Of a DNA stretch of 64,000 nt, positions 45,650-55,589 are shown one piece after another (position 1 is the first letter of the stretch; each line of letters begins with the position of its first letter). The stretch lies in NCBI RefSeq assembly GCF_022682495.2, contig NC_071397.1, positions 13,793,082-13,857,081 on the forward strand. The letters run 5' to 3'. The notes beneath the pieces are model-generated. The model did no database searches. It was not told the origin of the DNA and saw only the letters and a list, made by a program, of their open reading frames with translations. The DNA comes from Desmodus rotundus (Eukaryota > Chordata > Mammalia > Chiroptera > Phyllostomidae). The position numbers and the translations under genes were made by a program.

Positions 45650-48344
45650 AATTGACTATAAAGGTGTGGGTTTATTTCTGGGCTCTCTATTCTGTTCCAT
45701 TGATCTATGTGTCTGTTTTTACGCCAGTACCATGTTGTTTTGACAACTATAGCCTTAGAGTGTAGTTTGATACTAGGTGGCGTGATTCCTCCAACTTTGT
45801 TCTTCTTTCTTAGGATTTCTGTTGCTATTTGGGGTCTTTTGTGGTTCCATATAAATTTTTGAAATATTTGTTCTAGTTCTGTGAAATATATCATCGGAAT
45901 CTTGATAGGAATTGCATTGAATCTATAGATTGCTTTGGGTAGTATGAACATTTTAATGATGTTAATTATTCCTATCCATGAACATGGTATGTACTTCCAC
46001 TCATTTATATCCTCTGCTATTTCTTTCTTCAGTGTCTCATAATTTTCTGAGTACAAATCTTTTACATACTTGGCTAGGTTTATTCCTAGGGAATTTATTC
46101 TTTTTGTAGCAATTTTGAATAGGATTGTTTTCTTAATTTTCCTTTGTTAGTTTGTTATTGGTATATAAAAATGTAACTGATTTCTGGATATTAATTTTGT
46201 ATCTTGCTCCTTTGCTGAATTCATATATCAGTTCTAGTAGTATCTTAGTGAAATTTTCATGGTTCTCTATGTAAAGTATCATGTCATATGCAAAAAAAGA
46301 GACAGTTTTACTTCTTCCTTTTTAGTTTGGATGCTATTTTATTTCTTTTTTCTGTCTGATTGCTGTGGCTAAGACATCCAATACTATGTTGAATAAGTTA
46401 GGTAAAAGCAGACATCCCTGTCATTTTCCTGATCTTATGGGGAACACTTGTAGTTTTTGCCTGTTGAATATGATGTTGGCTGTGGGTTTGTCGTATATGG
46501 CCTTTATTATGTTTAGGTGTGTTCCCTCTATTCCCACTTTGCTGAGAGTTTTTATCATAAATAGGTGCTGGATTTTATCAAATTCTTTTTCTGCATCTAT
46601 TGATATGGTCATGTGGTTTTTATCCCACATTTTGTTTATGTGGGAATCACATTTATTGATTAGCAAATGTACAACCTTGCATTCTTGGAATAAATCCCAC
46701 TTGATCATGGTGTATAATCTTTTTGGTACATTGCTGTATTAGGTTTGTTAATATGTTGTTGAGGATTTTAGTGTCTATGTTCATCAGGGATATTGGCTTA
46801 TAATTTTCTTTTTCTGCAGTGTTTTTATCTGGATTTGGAATTAGAATAATGCTGGTCTCATAAGATGAGTTGGGGAACCTTCCTCCTGTTGAATTTTATG
46901 AAATAGTTTGAATGGGAGAGGTGTAAATTCTTAGAATGTTTAGTAACATACCCCATGAAGCCATTTGGTCCAAGGCTTTTGTTTGTTGGGAGTTTCTTGA
47001 TTACTGCTTCAGTTTCACTAGGTGTAATGTATCTATTCAGATTCTGAGTCTTCCTGATTTAGTTTTGGAAGATTGTATGTTTTAGGAATTAATCCATTTC
47101 ATCCTGGTTGTCCAGGTGTTCATAATATTTTCTTACAATCCTTTGTATTTCTTTGGTGTCCATTGTTATTTCTCCTCCTTTATTTTTGACCTTACTTATT
47201 TGAGTCTTCTCTCTCTTTTTTATTATGAGTCTGGTTAAAGGTTTGTCAACCTTGTTATCTTTTTAAAGAACCAGCTCTTGGATTGATTGGCCTTTTGTGT
47301 TGTTGCTTTTTTTTTTGACTCTATTTCTTTTTTTTTCTCTTTGATCTTTCATATTTCCTTCCTTCTACTCACTTTGGGCTTTGTTTGTTGTTCTTTTTCA
47401 AGTTCCTTTAAGTGTGAAGTTAGATTGTTTATTTGACCTTTTTCTTGCTTTTTTTCTTTTTAAGATTGCTTCCCCTGTTTCCCACAGATTTTGGATTGTT
47501 GTGTCCACATTTTCATTTGTTTCAAGGTATCTTTTAATTTCTTCCTTGATCTTCTTATTGACCCATTCATTGTTTAATAACACGTTATTTAGTTTCCATG
47601 TCTCTGCGTGTTTTTCAGTGTTCTTCTCTAAATGATTTCTAGTTTCATAGCACTGTGGTCAGAGAAGATGCTTGATATAATTTCAAAATCTTAAATATAG
47701 TGAGACTTGTGTTCTAATATGTGGTCTATCCTAGAAAATGTTCCATGTGCACTTGAAAAGTATGTGTATTCTGCTGCTTTGGGGAGAAATGCTCTGAAGA
47801 TATCAATTAAATCCATTTGATTTAGTTTGTCACTTAAGGCTATTGTCTCCTTGTTGATTTTCTGTCTGGAAAATCAATCCTTTGAAATCAATGTGGTGTT
47901 AAAATCCCCAACTATGACTGTCTTTCTTCAATCTATCCCTTTATGTCCATCAAGAATTGTTTAGGTGCTCCTATGTTTGGGTGCATATATATTTACTAGG
48001 GATATATCCTCTTGTTGGATTATTCCCTTTATCATAATGTACGGTCCTTCTTTATCTCTTACTATAGCCTTGGTTTTAAAGCCTATTTTGTCAGATATAA
48101 ATTCTGCTACCCCTACATTGCCCCCCTTTCCATTTGCATGAAGTATCTTTTTCCATCCCTTTACTTTTAGTCTGTGTGTATCTTTCAATCTGAGATGGGT
48201 TTCTTGGAGGTCGCATATATAGGTCTTGTCTTATTACCCATTCAGTTACCCTATGTCTTTTGGTTGGAGCATCTAAGTCATTTACATTTAAGGTGATTGA
48301 TATATATGTATGTAGTGTCATTTTATTCTTAGACTATTTTCATC

Positions 48345-48600
48345 TGTTTTTCTTCTTCTCCTTCTTTTTCTCCTCTCTCTCTTTCTTTCTCTCTTCCTTC
48401 CTTCCTTCCTTCCTTCCTTCCTTCCTTCCTTCCTTCCTTCCTTCCTTCCTTCCTTCCTTCCTTCCTTCCTTCCTTCTTCTTTTCCTTCTCCTTTTTCTCC
48501 TTCTCCATCTTCTTTCTCCTCCTCCCCCTCCCCCTTCTTCTTCTTCTCCTTCTCCCCACCTCCTTGTTGTTGTTGTTGTTCTTCTTCTTCTTTTCTTCAA
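48345..48600. repeat. Pyrimidine tract with (CTTC)n core in the L1 ORF1-ORF2 spacer
   Basis: On the plus strand the core at 48394-48478 is a nearly pure run of about 20 CTTC units. It is flanked by CTT, CCT and GTT variants up to 48600. It lies exactly between the ORF1 stop (about 48617) and the ORF2 start (about 48321). The Lys/Arg/Glu-rich open frames over it are artefacts. Confidence 0.9.
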
Positions 48601-48614
48601 GCAAGCTCTTTAAC

Positions 48615-49495
48615 ATTTATGGCAGTGCTGGTTTGGTGTTAACAAACTCCTTTAGCTTTTTCTTGTCTGGGAAGCTCCTTATTTCTCCTTTGATTTTAAA
48701 TGATAGCCTTGCTGGGCAAAGTGGCCTTGGTTGTAGGTCCTTGCTTTTCAACACCTTGAATATTTCATGCTGCTCCCTTCTGTCCTGAAATGTTTCTGTT
48801 GAGAAATCAGAAGACAATCTAATTGGTGCTCCTTTGTAGGTAACTACCTGCTTTTCTCTTGTGGCTTTTAAGATTCTCTCCTTGTCTTCAAGCCTTGTCA
48901 TTTTAATTACGATGTGTCTAGGTGTGGACCTCTTTGGGTGCAACTTGTTTGGTACTCTGTGCTTCCAGGACTTGTGTGTCTTTTTCATTCACCTCACTAG
49001 GGAACTTTTTGGTTATTATTTCCTCAAACAGGTTCTCAATCCCTTGCTTGCTCTCTTCTCTTTCTGGTATTCCCATGATGTAGATATTGTTACACTTTAT
49101 GTTGTCCGAAATATTTCTTAAGCTCTCCTCATTTTTTAAAATCGTTTTTCTTTTTGCTGCTCTTCTTGGGTGTTTTTTTCTACCTTGTCTTCCAAATCAC
49201 TGTTTCAATCCTCTACTTCATCTTCCTACTGTTTATTACTTCCTGGGTATTATGTATTTCAGTTATTGCCTTCTTTATTTCTGACTGGTCCTTTTTTATT
49301 GCTTCTCTGTATTTTTTAATGCTGTCGATTATCTTTATAATCATTGGTCTAAACTCTTTATCTGGTAAATTACTTGCAATCATTTCATCTAATTCTTATT
49401 CAGGAGAATTCTCTTGTTGTTTCACTTGGGGGTCTATTTCTTTGTCTTCACATTTTAGCTGCTTTGTATTTTCTGCCTTAGTTAAACTAATCAAT
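48615..49495 (-). pseudogene. L1 ORF1 (nucleic-acid chaperone), decayed
   Basis: ORF1p forms trimers and coats L1 RNA. The longest clean frame is 48617-48988 (123 codons) and covers the RNA-recognition and C-terminal domains, with 'HIVIKMTRLEDKERILKATR', 'APIRLSSDFSTETFQDRREQ' and 'KLKEFVNTKPALP'. Upstream, on the minus strand, the lysine/glutamate-rich coiled-coil part is recognisable to about 49480 but broken by in-frame stops. The ORF1 stop lies at about 48617. It cannot make a full protein. Confidence 0.8.
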
Positions 49496-49499
49496 AGTA

Positions 49500-50208
49500 T
49501 AGCCTCAGGCGGTAATCTGCAGCCTTACTTAAGCACCAAGGGTGGGGCAGAGTAATTTCGATGGGTGGGGCTATTGCTTCCCCACAAGCTGAGATCACTT
49601 AGAAAGAAGTGCTCTGCCTGAGAAAGATTGCTTCTGCAGTATGGGGCATAACTCAGCCCAGGGATCCTAGTGGCTGTTCCTTCAGTTCTCTTCCCCAAAC
49701 CACCAACCCCAGACTCTCCTCAAGTGTCTCTAGTCTACTCAGCCTTCCCTCTGCCAGAGCCCAGGGTAAGTGGCTGCAAATGAACTTTTGTGCATTGGTC
49801 CTTTAAGAGGCCCTCTGAGTCTCCAGCTGTCTCTCCCTGGCAGATAGGAAAGCTGCCACTTTTCACAGCTGAGTATTATATGTGTTCCTTTCTGGCTGGG
49901 GAGCCCAGCTTGGGGTTTAGACCCAAAACTTCTCAGTGGGAACCCCCTAGCCACTGATATATCCCTCTGGAACTTCAGCTGCCACCTGTGGGAGCCCAGC
50001 CAGCCCTCTTGTGTCTCCTCTATACTTCCTACCAGTCTCATTGTGGTGAGGTGGTTATTTCTGTCTTCAGGTATGAGGTTTCTCTCTAGCTAGTGTTCAG
50101 TTCATTATACAGGATGATTTCTCTTCAATTTAGTTGTAATTCTGATTGGTCCTGGGAAGAGGTTATTGTAGCTTCCACTTACTCCTCTGCCATCCTGAAT
50201 CTACCCCT
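49500..50208 (-). promoter_or_regulatory. L1 5' untranslated/promoter region
   Basis: This is the sequence upstream of ORF1 in the nearly full-length L1, starting at 'gattcaggatggcagaggag' on the minus strand. It is richer in G and C than the rest of the element. In active L1s this region contains an internal RNA polymerase II promoter. Its state here is unknown. Confidence 0.65.
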
Positions 50209-50505
50209 TTCCTATGTTTAGTAATCATTTTAATTCACTTTCACAAACCCGCCTTTAAAAACTTTTATTCCAAGAGTAACTGCACATAAATATCCCCAGT
50301 TAATATGTTCTTTACTTCCTCTTACCTTTAATATACAGGTATTAAAGTTCTTTTACTAAGGACAGCCTTCTTAACATCTCATTTTCATAGTTTATTTTCC
50401 TTGACAGCTTTTATTAGAGCTTTCCTTTTAAAAGGATACCTACGGAGACTGCTCATAACCCTATTGTCTGCCAAAGCCTTATTACTTGCAGTTCCATGTC
50501 ACTTG
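50209..50505. other. Unassigned flank of the L1
   Basis: Single-copy sequence lies between the full-length L1 and the MER5A-like element. Nothing was recognised. Confidence 0.35.
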
Positions 50506-50544
50506 AAGAGTAGTTCTTAAAAAAAAAGAAAGAGTAGTTCTTAA
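50506..50544. repeat. 15-bp direct repeat around an A-rich 9-mer
   Basis: 'aagagtagttcttaa' occurs at 50506-50520 and again at 50530-50544, separated only by AAAAAAAGA. This is the structure expected if a target-primed reverse transcription event inserted only a poly(A) tail. It sits at the start of the MER5A-like element. Confidence 0.8.
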
Positions 50545-51114
50545 TCTTTAGCATGCAACAGAATTACCAGAAGAGCTTGTTAAAACACAGGGTGCTGGGC
50601 TCTGCTCCCCAGATTCTGATTTGGTGAGCTGATTGGCACCATGGATTTGCATTTCTTTTTTTTTACTGACATAAGAATAGGCATTTATTTATTTATTTTT
50701 TATTAAATACTTTTGAATTTTATTGTTCAAGTACTGCCTTTTCCCACCACCCCTCCCCACCACCCTAGCCAACCCCACCTCCCTCCCCTGTTTCCACCCC
50801 CTCCCCTTGCTTTTGTCCATGTGTCCTTTATAGTTGTTCCTGTAAATCCTTCTCCCTTTCCCTCCCACTATCCCCTCCCCTCTCCCCTCCGGTTACTGTC
50901 AGTTTGTTCTTTATTTCTATCTCTTTGATTATATTTTGCTTGCTTGTTTGTTTTGTTGATTAGGTTCTAGTTAAAGGTGAGATCATATGGTATTTGTCTT
51001 TCACCACCTGGCTTATTTCACTTAGCATAATGCTCTCCAGTTCCATCCATGCTGTCCCAAAAGGTAGGAGCTCCTTCTTTTTTCTGCTGCATAGTATTCC
51101 ATTGTGTAAATGTA

Positions 51115-51315
51115 CTACAGGTTTTTGACCCATTCATTTACTGTTGGGCACTTAGGTTGCTTCCAGCACTTGGCCATTGTAAATTGTGCTGCTATGAACA
51201 TTGATGTGCATAGGTTCTTTTGGATTGGTATTTCAGGGTTCCTAGGGTATAATCCCAGCAGTGGAATTTCTAGGTCAAAGGCAGTTCCATTTTTAGTTTT
51301 TTGAGGAAATTCCAT
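51115..51315 (-). pseudogene. L1 ORF2 C-terminal fragment, twin of 45041-45241
   Basis: This 66-codon frame is identical in translation to 45041-45241. It lies just downstream (in L1 sense) of the rearranged zinc-knuckle region. Confidence 0.8.
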
Positions 51316-51905
51316 ACCATTTTCCAGAGTGGCTGCACTAGAGTGGCTGCACTCTACAACCTTGCCAGCACTTGTTGTTTGATGATTTGTTTATGATGGC
51401 CATTCTCACCTATGTGAAGGGGTATCTCATTATGGTTTTAATTTGCATCTCTCTGATGGCTAGTGATGCTGAGCATCCTTTCATGTATCTCTGGGCCCTC
51501 TGTATGTCCTCCTTGGAGAAGTGTCTGTTCAAGTCCTTTGCCCATTTTTTAATTGGATTGTTTGTCTACCTGGAGTGGAGTTGTGTGAGTTCTTTATATA
51601 TTTTGGAGATCAAACCCTTGTCTGAGGTAATATTGGCAAATATGTTTTCCCATACTGTTGGTTCTCTTTTTATTTTAATGCTGTTTTCTTTAGCCGTGCA
51701 GAAGCTTTTTAATTTGATGAGGTCCCATTTGTTTATTCTTTCATTCATGTTCCTTGCTCTAGAGGACATATCAGTGAAAATATTTCTGCATATGGAATAT
51801 CTGATATTTTCCTGCCTATGTTCTCTTGAAGGACTTTTATGGTGTCACAACTTATATTTAAGTCTTTTATCCACCTTGAATTTATTTTTGTGTATGGGTT
51901 GGTGA

Positions 51906-52175
51906 TCAAGTTTCATTTTTTTTGCATGTAGCTGTCCCGCTCTCCCAATACCATTTGTTTAAGAGGATATTTTTGCTCCATTTTATGCTGCGGCCCCCTT
52001 TGTCAAATATTAATTGACCATAGAGACTTGGGTTTATTTCTGGGCTCTGTATTCTGTTCTGTTGGTCCATGTGTCTGATCTTATGCCAGTACCAGGCTGT
52101 TTTGATTACAGAGGCCTTGTAATACAGTTTGGTATCAGATATTGTGATTCCTCCTACATTGTTATTTTTTCTCAA
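51906..52175 (-). pseudogene. L1 ORF2 fragment (region after RT)
   Basis: The 89-codon minus-strand frame carries '[20 protein letters not shown]', '[20 protein letters not shown]' and '[20 protein letters not shown]', typical of ORF2p downstream of the reverse transcriptase. It ends by frameshift. It is a passenger of the truncated L1. Confidence 0.8.
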
Positions 52176-52432
52176 AATTGCTGCAGCTATTCAGGGTCAC
52201 TTATGGTTCCATATCAATTTTTGATGTGTTTGTTCTATATCTGTGAAATATGCCATTGGTACTTTAATAGGTATTACATTGAATCTATAAATTGCTTTGA
52301 GTAGTATGGACATATTGATGATGTTAATTCTTCCAATCCATAAACACAGTATTGGATTTGCATTTCTAACAAATTCCCAGTGGATGGTGGCCAGGGGACC
52401 ATACTTTAAATTGCACTGGCTTATGTAAACTT

Positions 52433-53464
52433 TTCTTGTGCAGAAGACTTTGGATCTTAATTAAGTTGACTTTTCCATATGCCTAGCTACTTGTGTCTCC
52501 AAATTTTTTCCTATTTGTTATCTAATATACATCCTCCTGCATTAATTACTTGTACTTTCAGTCCATTTGAAACTCACATTGTGACTTGTATACATAGAAA
52601 AACTTGTTGTGAAATGGAAAATTAAGTAGATATGGCCCTGTCATTATTAAAATTATGCAATTTTTATGAGTACAAAGAAAGGAAATGCTGCCATAACCAA
52701 AGATGTGAACTGAACATACATTTAATCTTTACTCAAACACCCCCTCTGAGTTTTCCTCAGCTCCCAGGCTCGTGGCTATCCTGTGAAGGCATCAGAAACT
52801 CCTTAAGTTAGTGCTTTGAATGTTGATGCTATGTTGATGCTAATGACACCACATTACACCAAGAAATTTTGAAAAGAAGTTTGTTATTCACACAAGTGAC
52901 TTCTAGGGAGAGAAGGACCCCACAAGCTTGTCCAGAAATGCTTTAAGGTAGGGAGTGTTGCATCAGCTTTGCTTTGAATTGTGGCTGGGAGGTGGTGCTT
53001 GTGCAAGGGTTTCCACATGTGGGATCAGATTTGGTGATTATAACTTCTTAGGAAGGGAGCAAAGAGAGGGACAGGGAGACAGAGGGAGGGAAAGAGAGAA
53101 GGATGTCATAGCAGCTTGCCCAGATGTGGGTCAGAGAGCCACGGAGTGGTGGCGGAATCTGAGAGCTGTGTGTGCTGAATATCACAGGAGAAGTCAGACT
53201 CTGTTACAAAGACCTATTGGGTCTTGCCACTCAGTCTCTAATTTTTTCATAAGTGTTTTAAACATCTGGTAATACAGCATAAATTAATTGATTTCAGGAT
53301 AAATTTTTCTATCTTTTGAAAAATACAGAATCTAATGAAGTCCATAAAATGATGTTGGAGTACTTTAATCATAGGAAAAGACATTGATAAATGAGTATTT
53401 GACAGAGCCAAATGACTTAAGAGTTGAAACAAAGAAGAAAGATGAACAAATAATGACATAAAAC
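52433..53464. other. Unassigned stretch, possibly with old L1M remains
   Basis: 52440-52620 ('gtgcagaagactttggatct', 'tgtgtctccaaattttttcc') weakly resembles antisense L1M ORF2 text. 53050-53105 is purine-rich. No gene was recognised. Confidence 0.3.
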
Positions 53465-54100
53465 ATATCTTATAAAAGAATGATTTTGTACATGCATTTT
53501 AGGAAACAATTTGGCAATTTTTATAAAGTTAAACATATACCTACCTACAATATTATTCAGAATTCCATTGCTAGATATTTATGAATGAGAATGAGGGAGG
53601 GTATATAACCATGCCTGGTGTTGTTCATAAATGTTTTTATCAGCTTTATTCATAATAGCAAAAAAACTGAAAATCTAGGAAATGTCCATTACCTGGTGAA
53701 TGGATAAACCAAAATTGTGGTGTAATCATATAATATAATATCACTCATCAGCAAAAAAGAAGAAACTGCTGGTATATGCCATAATGCAGATGAATCTCAA
53801 AAATATGCTGTGTTAAATATGTCAGACACAAAGAGCTCATCCTATATAATTCTATTTATAAGAAATTCTGGAACAGATAAAAATAACTTACAAATCTAAA
53901 CAAGATCAGTAGTTGCCTGTGACAGGTGAATAGAGCAGGAAAATGAATGCAAATTGGCAGAGGGAATTTTCTGGTGGTGGTAGAAATGTCGATCATGGTG
54001 GTGGTTACATAACTACATGTATTTGTCAAGACTCAATGAACTGCATACTTAAAACAGATGTATTTATGTAAATTATGCCTCAATCAATTTGATTGCAACA
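53465..54100 (+). mobile_element. Old L1M 3' end, sense
   Basis: The end of ORF2 is recognisable ('ttcataatagcaaaaaaact', 'tggtgaatggataaaccaaa', 'atgcagatgaatctcaaaaa'). The 3' untranslated region follows ('tgatcatggtggtggttaca'-like text at about 53990, then 'catacttaaaacagatgtat' and 'gtaaattatgcctcaatca'). It is strongly diverged, with no frame of note. Confidence 0.75.
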
Positions 54101-54124
54101 AAGAGGATTAGGAGAACGCCTTAG

Positions 54125-54400
54125 GAAAATGATGGCAATATTAAATATTGAAGAAGAAAAGTGGTTGGGAACAGGGATAGGTTGAAATAGAGAATGAGGG
54201 AGAGGGGTTGTCAAGGGTGACTTCCCGATTTAGGGCTTGCAGACTGGAGGGATGGTGGTGCCATTCTCTAGAAGAGGAGACAGTGAAGGGGAGTCAGTTT
54301 TGAAGAAGGGATCGTAAGGCTGATCTTGGATCAAGTAAGTGTGAATTTACTCTTTTATATCCAAGTGGACATATTAAATAGGCTTTTGCTGTGCATCTCC
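54125..54400. mobile_element. Ancient mammalian repeat, family unsure
   Basis: 'aagggtgacttcccgattta', 'tttgaagaagggatcgtaag' and 'ttatatccaagtggacatat' resemble part of the same mammal-wide repeat class as 42482-43115. Decayed, non-coding and not named. Confidence 0.35.
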
Positions 54401-55589
54401 AAAAGTAAAGTGACTTTGATTTTTGACATGCATCATTATTTAAGTACTTCTTAAAATGCCATCAATTTGCAAATTCACCTGAATTTTAGAAGCATTAAGT
54501 GTGAAAAGTTATGTCTTTGAATTGACGATATAAGGTAGATATTTAGGTCTGCTTTAAAAAAATAATCTTTAGATTCATCAGTATATATTTGACAAATGAA
54601 TGAAAATAGAATAAAGCCCAGGGCAATAAAAAAAATTCTTTTGTTTTCTACTCTACTCACAACATTTCTGACACTGATACAGAGAGATCTGATCAGATCA
54701 CTGGGGAGGAGTAGGGAGGGGCCTAGGAGGAGCTTTCCTGAGGAAATGATAAACAGTCCAACAATCCTGGACAGGATTGGCTGAGCAGCTGAACACTTCC
54801 AGAGTGCATGAAATTATGGATCAGAAGATTTAAAATAAAAAGAGGGCAGTGACTGGCTCCTGGGCTCTCTTCCTTGAGGATGCCTGTATGATTGTGCCCG
54901 TCTGCGTTTACCAACAGACAGTGTTTTGGATGGGAAGGAACTTAGGGTGCAGCCTAGGGTTGGGCTGGCCTGGCAGAGGGTGGTAGGGTTATTCTTTTTT
55001 GGGTGTTCTAGAGGGGATGAGCTCTGAGGCAGAAGCCTGACATTCTTCCAAAATTGTGTGTCTTAGATTGTTTTAGTTTGGAAACTAATCCTATAGAAAT
55101 AAGATCATTAAAAACTAACAGAGAGAATGACAGGAGAACTCAGTTTAGCTTTAATTGATTGGTTTAAATGTGTAAAGCTGAAACTAAAGAGTTAAAGAGT
55201 TTACTCTTAATTGATAGGCTTAAGTAACTAATGCATGTGGAAAGCTGTTATTGAGAAATTGTGTAGCTTTTGGATAAAGACTCCTTTCCTTTTTCACCAA
55301 ACGTTTGCCTCTGGAATTTTGCCTAGATGGTGACGGTGGGCAGCAGGATCCCACTTCCTATTCAGTAACAGTGCCAAGTATTTGTTGTTTTTTTTCCCCT
55401 ACACCAACCAATTCTCCAGTTCTCTGGACACCAGTGTGTGTTCTCTACAATTAAATTATGATAGTAATTACCTGGAGTTAATGCAGGCCACCCAGGTTAA
55501 GGACTCAAGGCTATAGGTTTTCCTTCATTTCAGATGCCAGTTGCAAGTCCAGGTATGTCCTTTACTTCTGACTAACCAGCTGTAAATCA
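54401..55589. other. Single-copy non-coding stretch
   Basis: Nothing was recognised. Open frames at 54475-54914 show no known motif. Confidence 0.35.

Larger units (their letters stand above)
43502..48321 (-). pseudogene. L1 ORF2 (endonuclease and reverse transcriptase), decayed and interrupted
   Basis: Landmarks in order from the right: the N-terminus at 48321 ('TLHTYISITLNVNDLDAPTK'); the endonuclease region at 47961-48188 with 'GFKTKAIVRDKEGPYIMIKG' and 'VNIYAP'; the reverse-transcriptase fragment at 46421-46708 with '[20 protein letters not shown]'; the region after RT at 45670-46056 with '[20 protein letters not shown]' and '[20 protein letters not shown]'; and the C-terminal part at 43502-44690. 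The FDKIQH motif belongs to the RT domain. Stops and frameshifts separate these pieces, and the 44692-45649 insertion splits the C-terminal third. It is non-functional. Confidence 0.85.
43285..50208 (-). mobile_element. Nearly full-length L1, antisense, dead
   Basis: The 5' end is at the right. At 50208-50170 it starts with 'gattcaggatggcagaggag', the usual start of an L1 5' untranslated region. Then follow the 5' UTR (to about 49500), ORF1 (about 49495-48615), an A/G-rich spacer expanded into a microsatellite, ORF2 (from about 48321 to about 43502) and a C-rich (antisense) 3' UTR ending in a T-rich tail near 43285. Without the inserted younger L1 at 44692-45649 it is about 6.0 kb. Many stops and frameshifts break both ORFs. 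A full-length copy with its 5' UTR is uncommon, since most insertions are truncated. Confidence 0.9.
50657..52352 (-). mobile_element. 5'-truncated L1 in MER5A, antisense, with 15-bp duplication
   Basis: It is flanked by perfect 'tggatttgcatttct' at 50642-50656 and 52353-52367. The copy holds the 3' untranslated region, the ORF2 C-terminal part and the region just after the reverse transcriptase, to about 52352. It shares with 44692-45649 the replacement of the zinc-knuckle block by duplicated 'agtggctgcact' sequence (51330-51358). At its 3' side an 18-base non-L1 segment (50665-50682) sits between two A tails, which may be a short 3' transduction. Plus-strand frames across it are antisense shadows. 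Confidence 0.93.
50531..52419 (+). mobile_element. MER5A-like hAT MITE, split by an L1
   Basis: The left part (50531-50656) contains 'cttaatctttagcatgcaac', 'agagcttgttaaaacacagg' and 'ccccagattctgatttgg'. The right part (52353-52419) contains 'ggatttgcatttctaacaaa', 'ttcccagtggatggtggcca' and 'actttaaattgcactgg'. Together they give a complete MER5A order with one L1 insertion between. The element is ancient and non-coding. Confidence 0.8.

Noticed and set aside
45514..46056. 180-codon minus-strand open frame, longest in the window
   Set aside because: Only the N-terminal portion is L1 ORF2. The C-terminal part runs antisense into the tail of the inserted younger L1, so it is a chimera created by the insertion and not a gene.
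48329..48616. Lys/Arg/Glu-rich open frames on the minus strand
   Set aside because: They are translations of the tetranucleotide microsatellite and its flanks.
51372..51905. 177-codon plus-strand open frame, the second longest in the window
   Set aside because: It is antisense to L1 ORF2 in the 50657-52352 copy. The hydrophobic appearance comes from reading T-rich antisense sequence.
44692..52352. Local inverted segmental duplication as the source of the two similar L1 copies
   Set aside because: Each copy has its own distinct 15-bp target duplication and different 5' truncation points, so two separate retrotranspositions explain them better.
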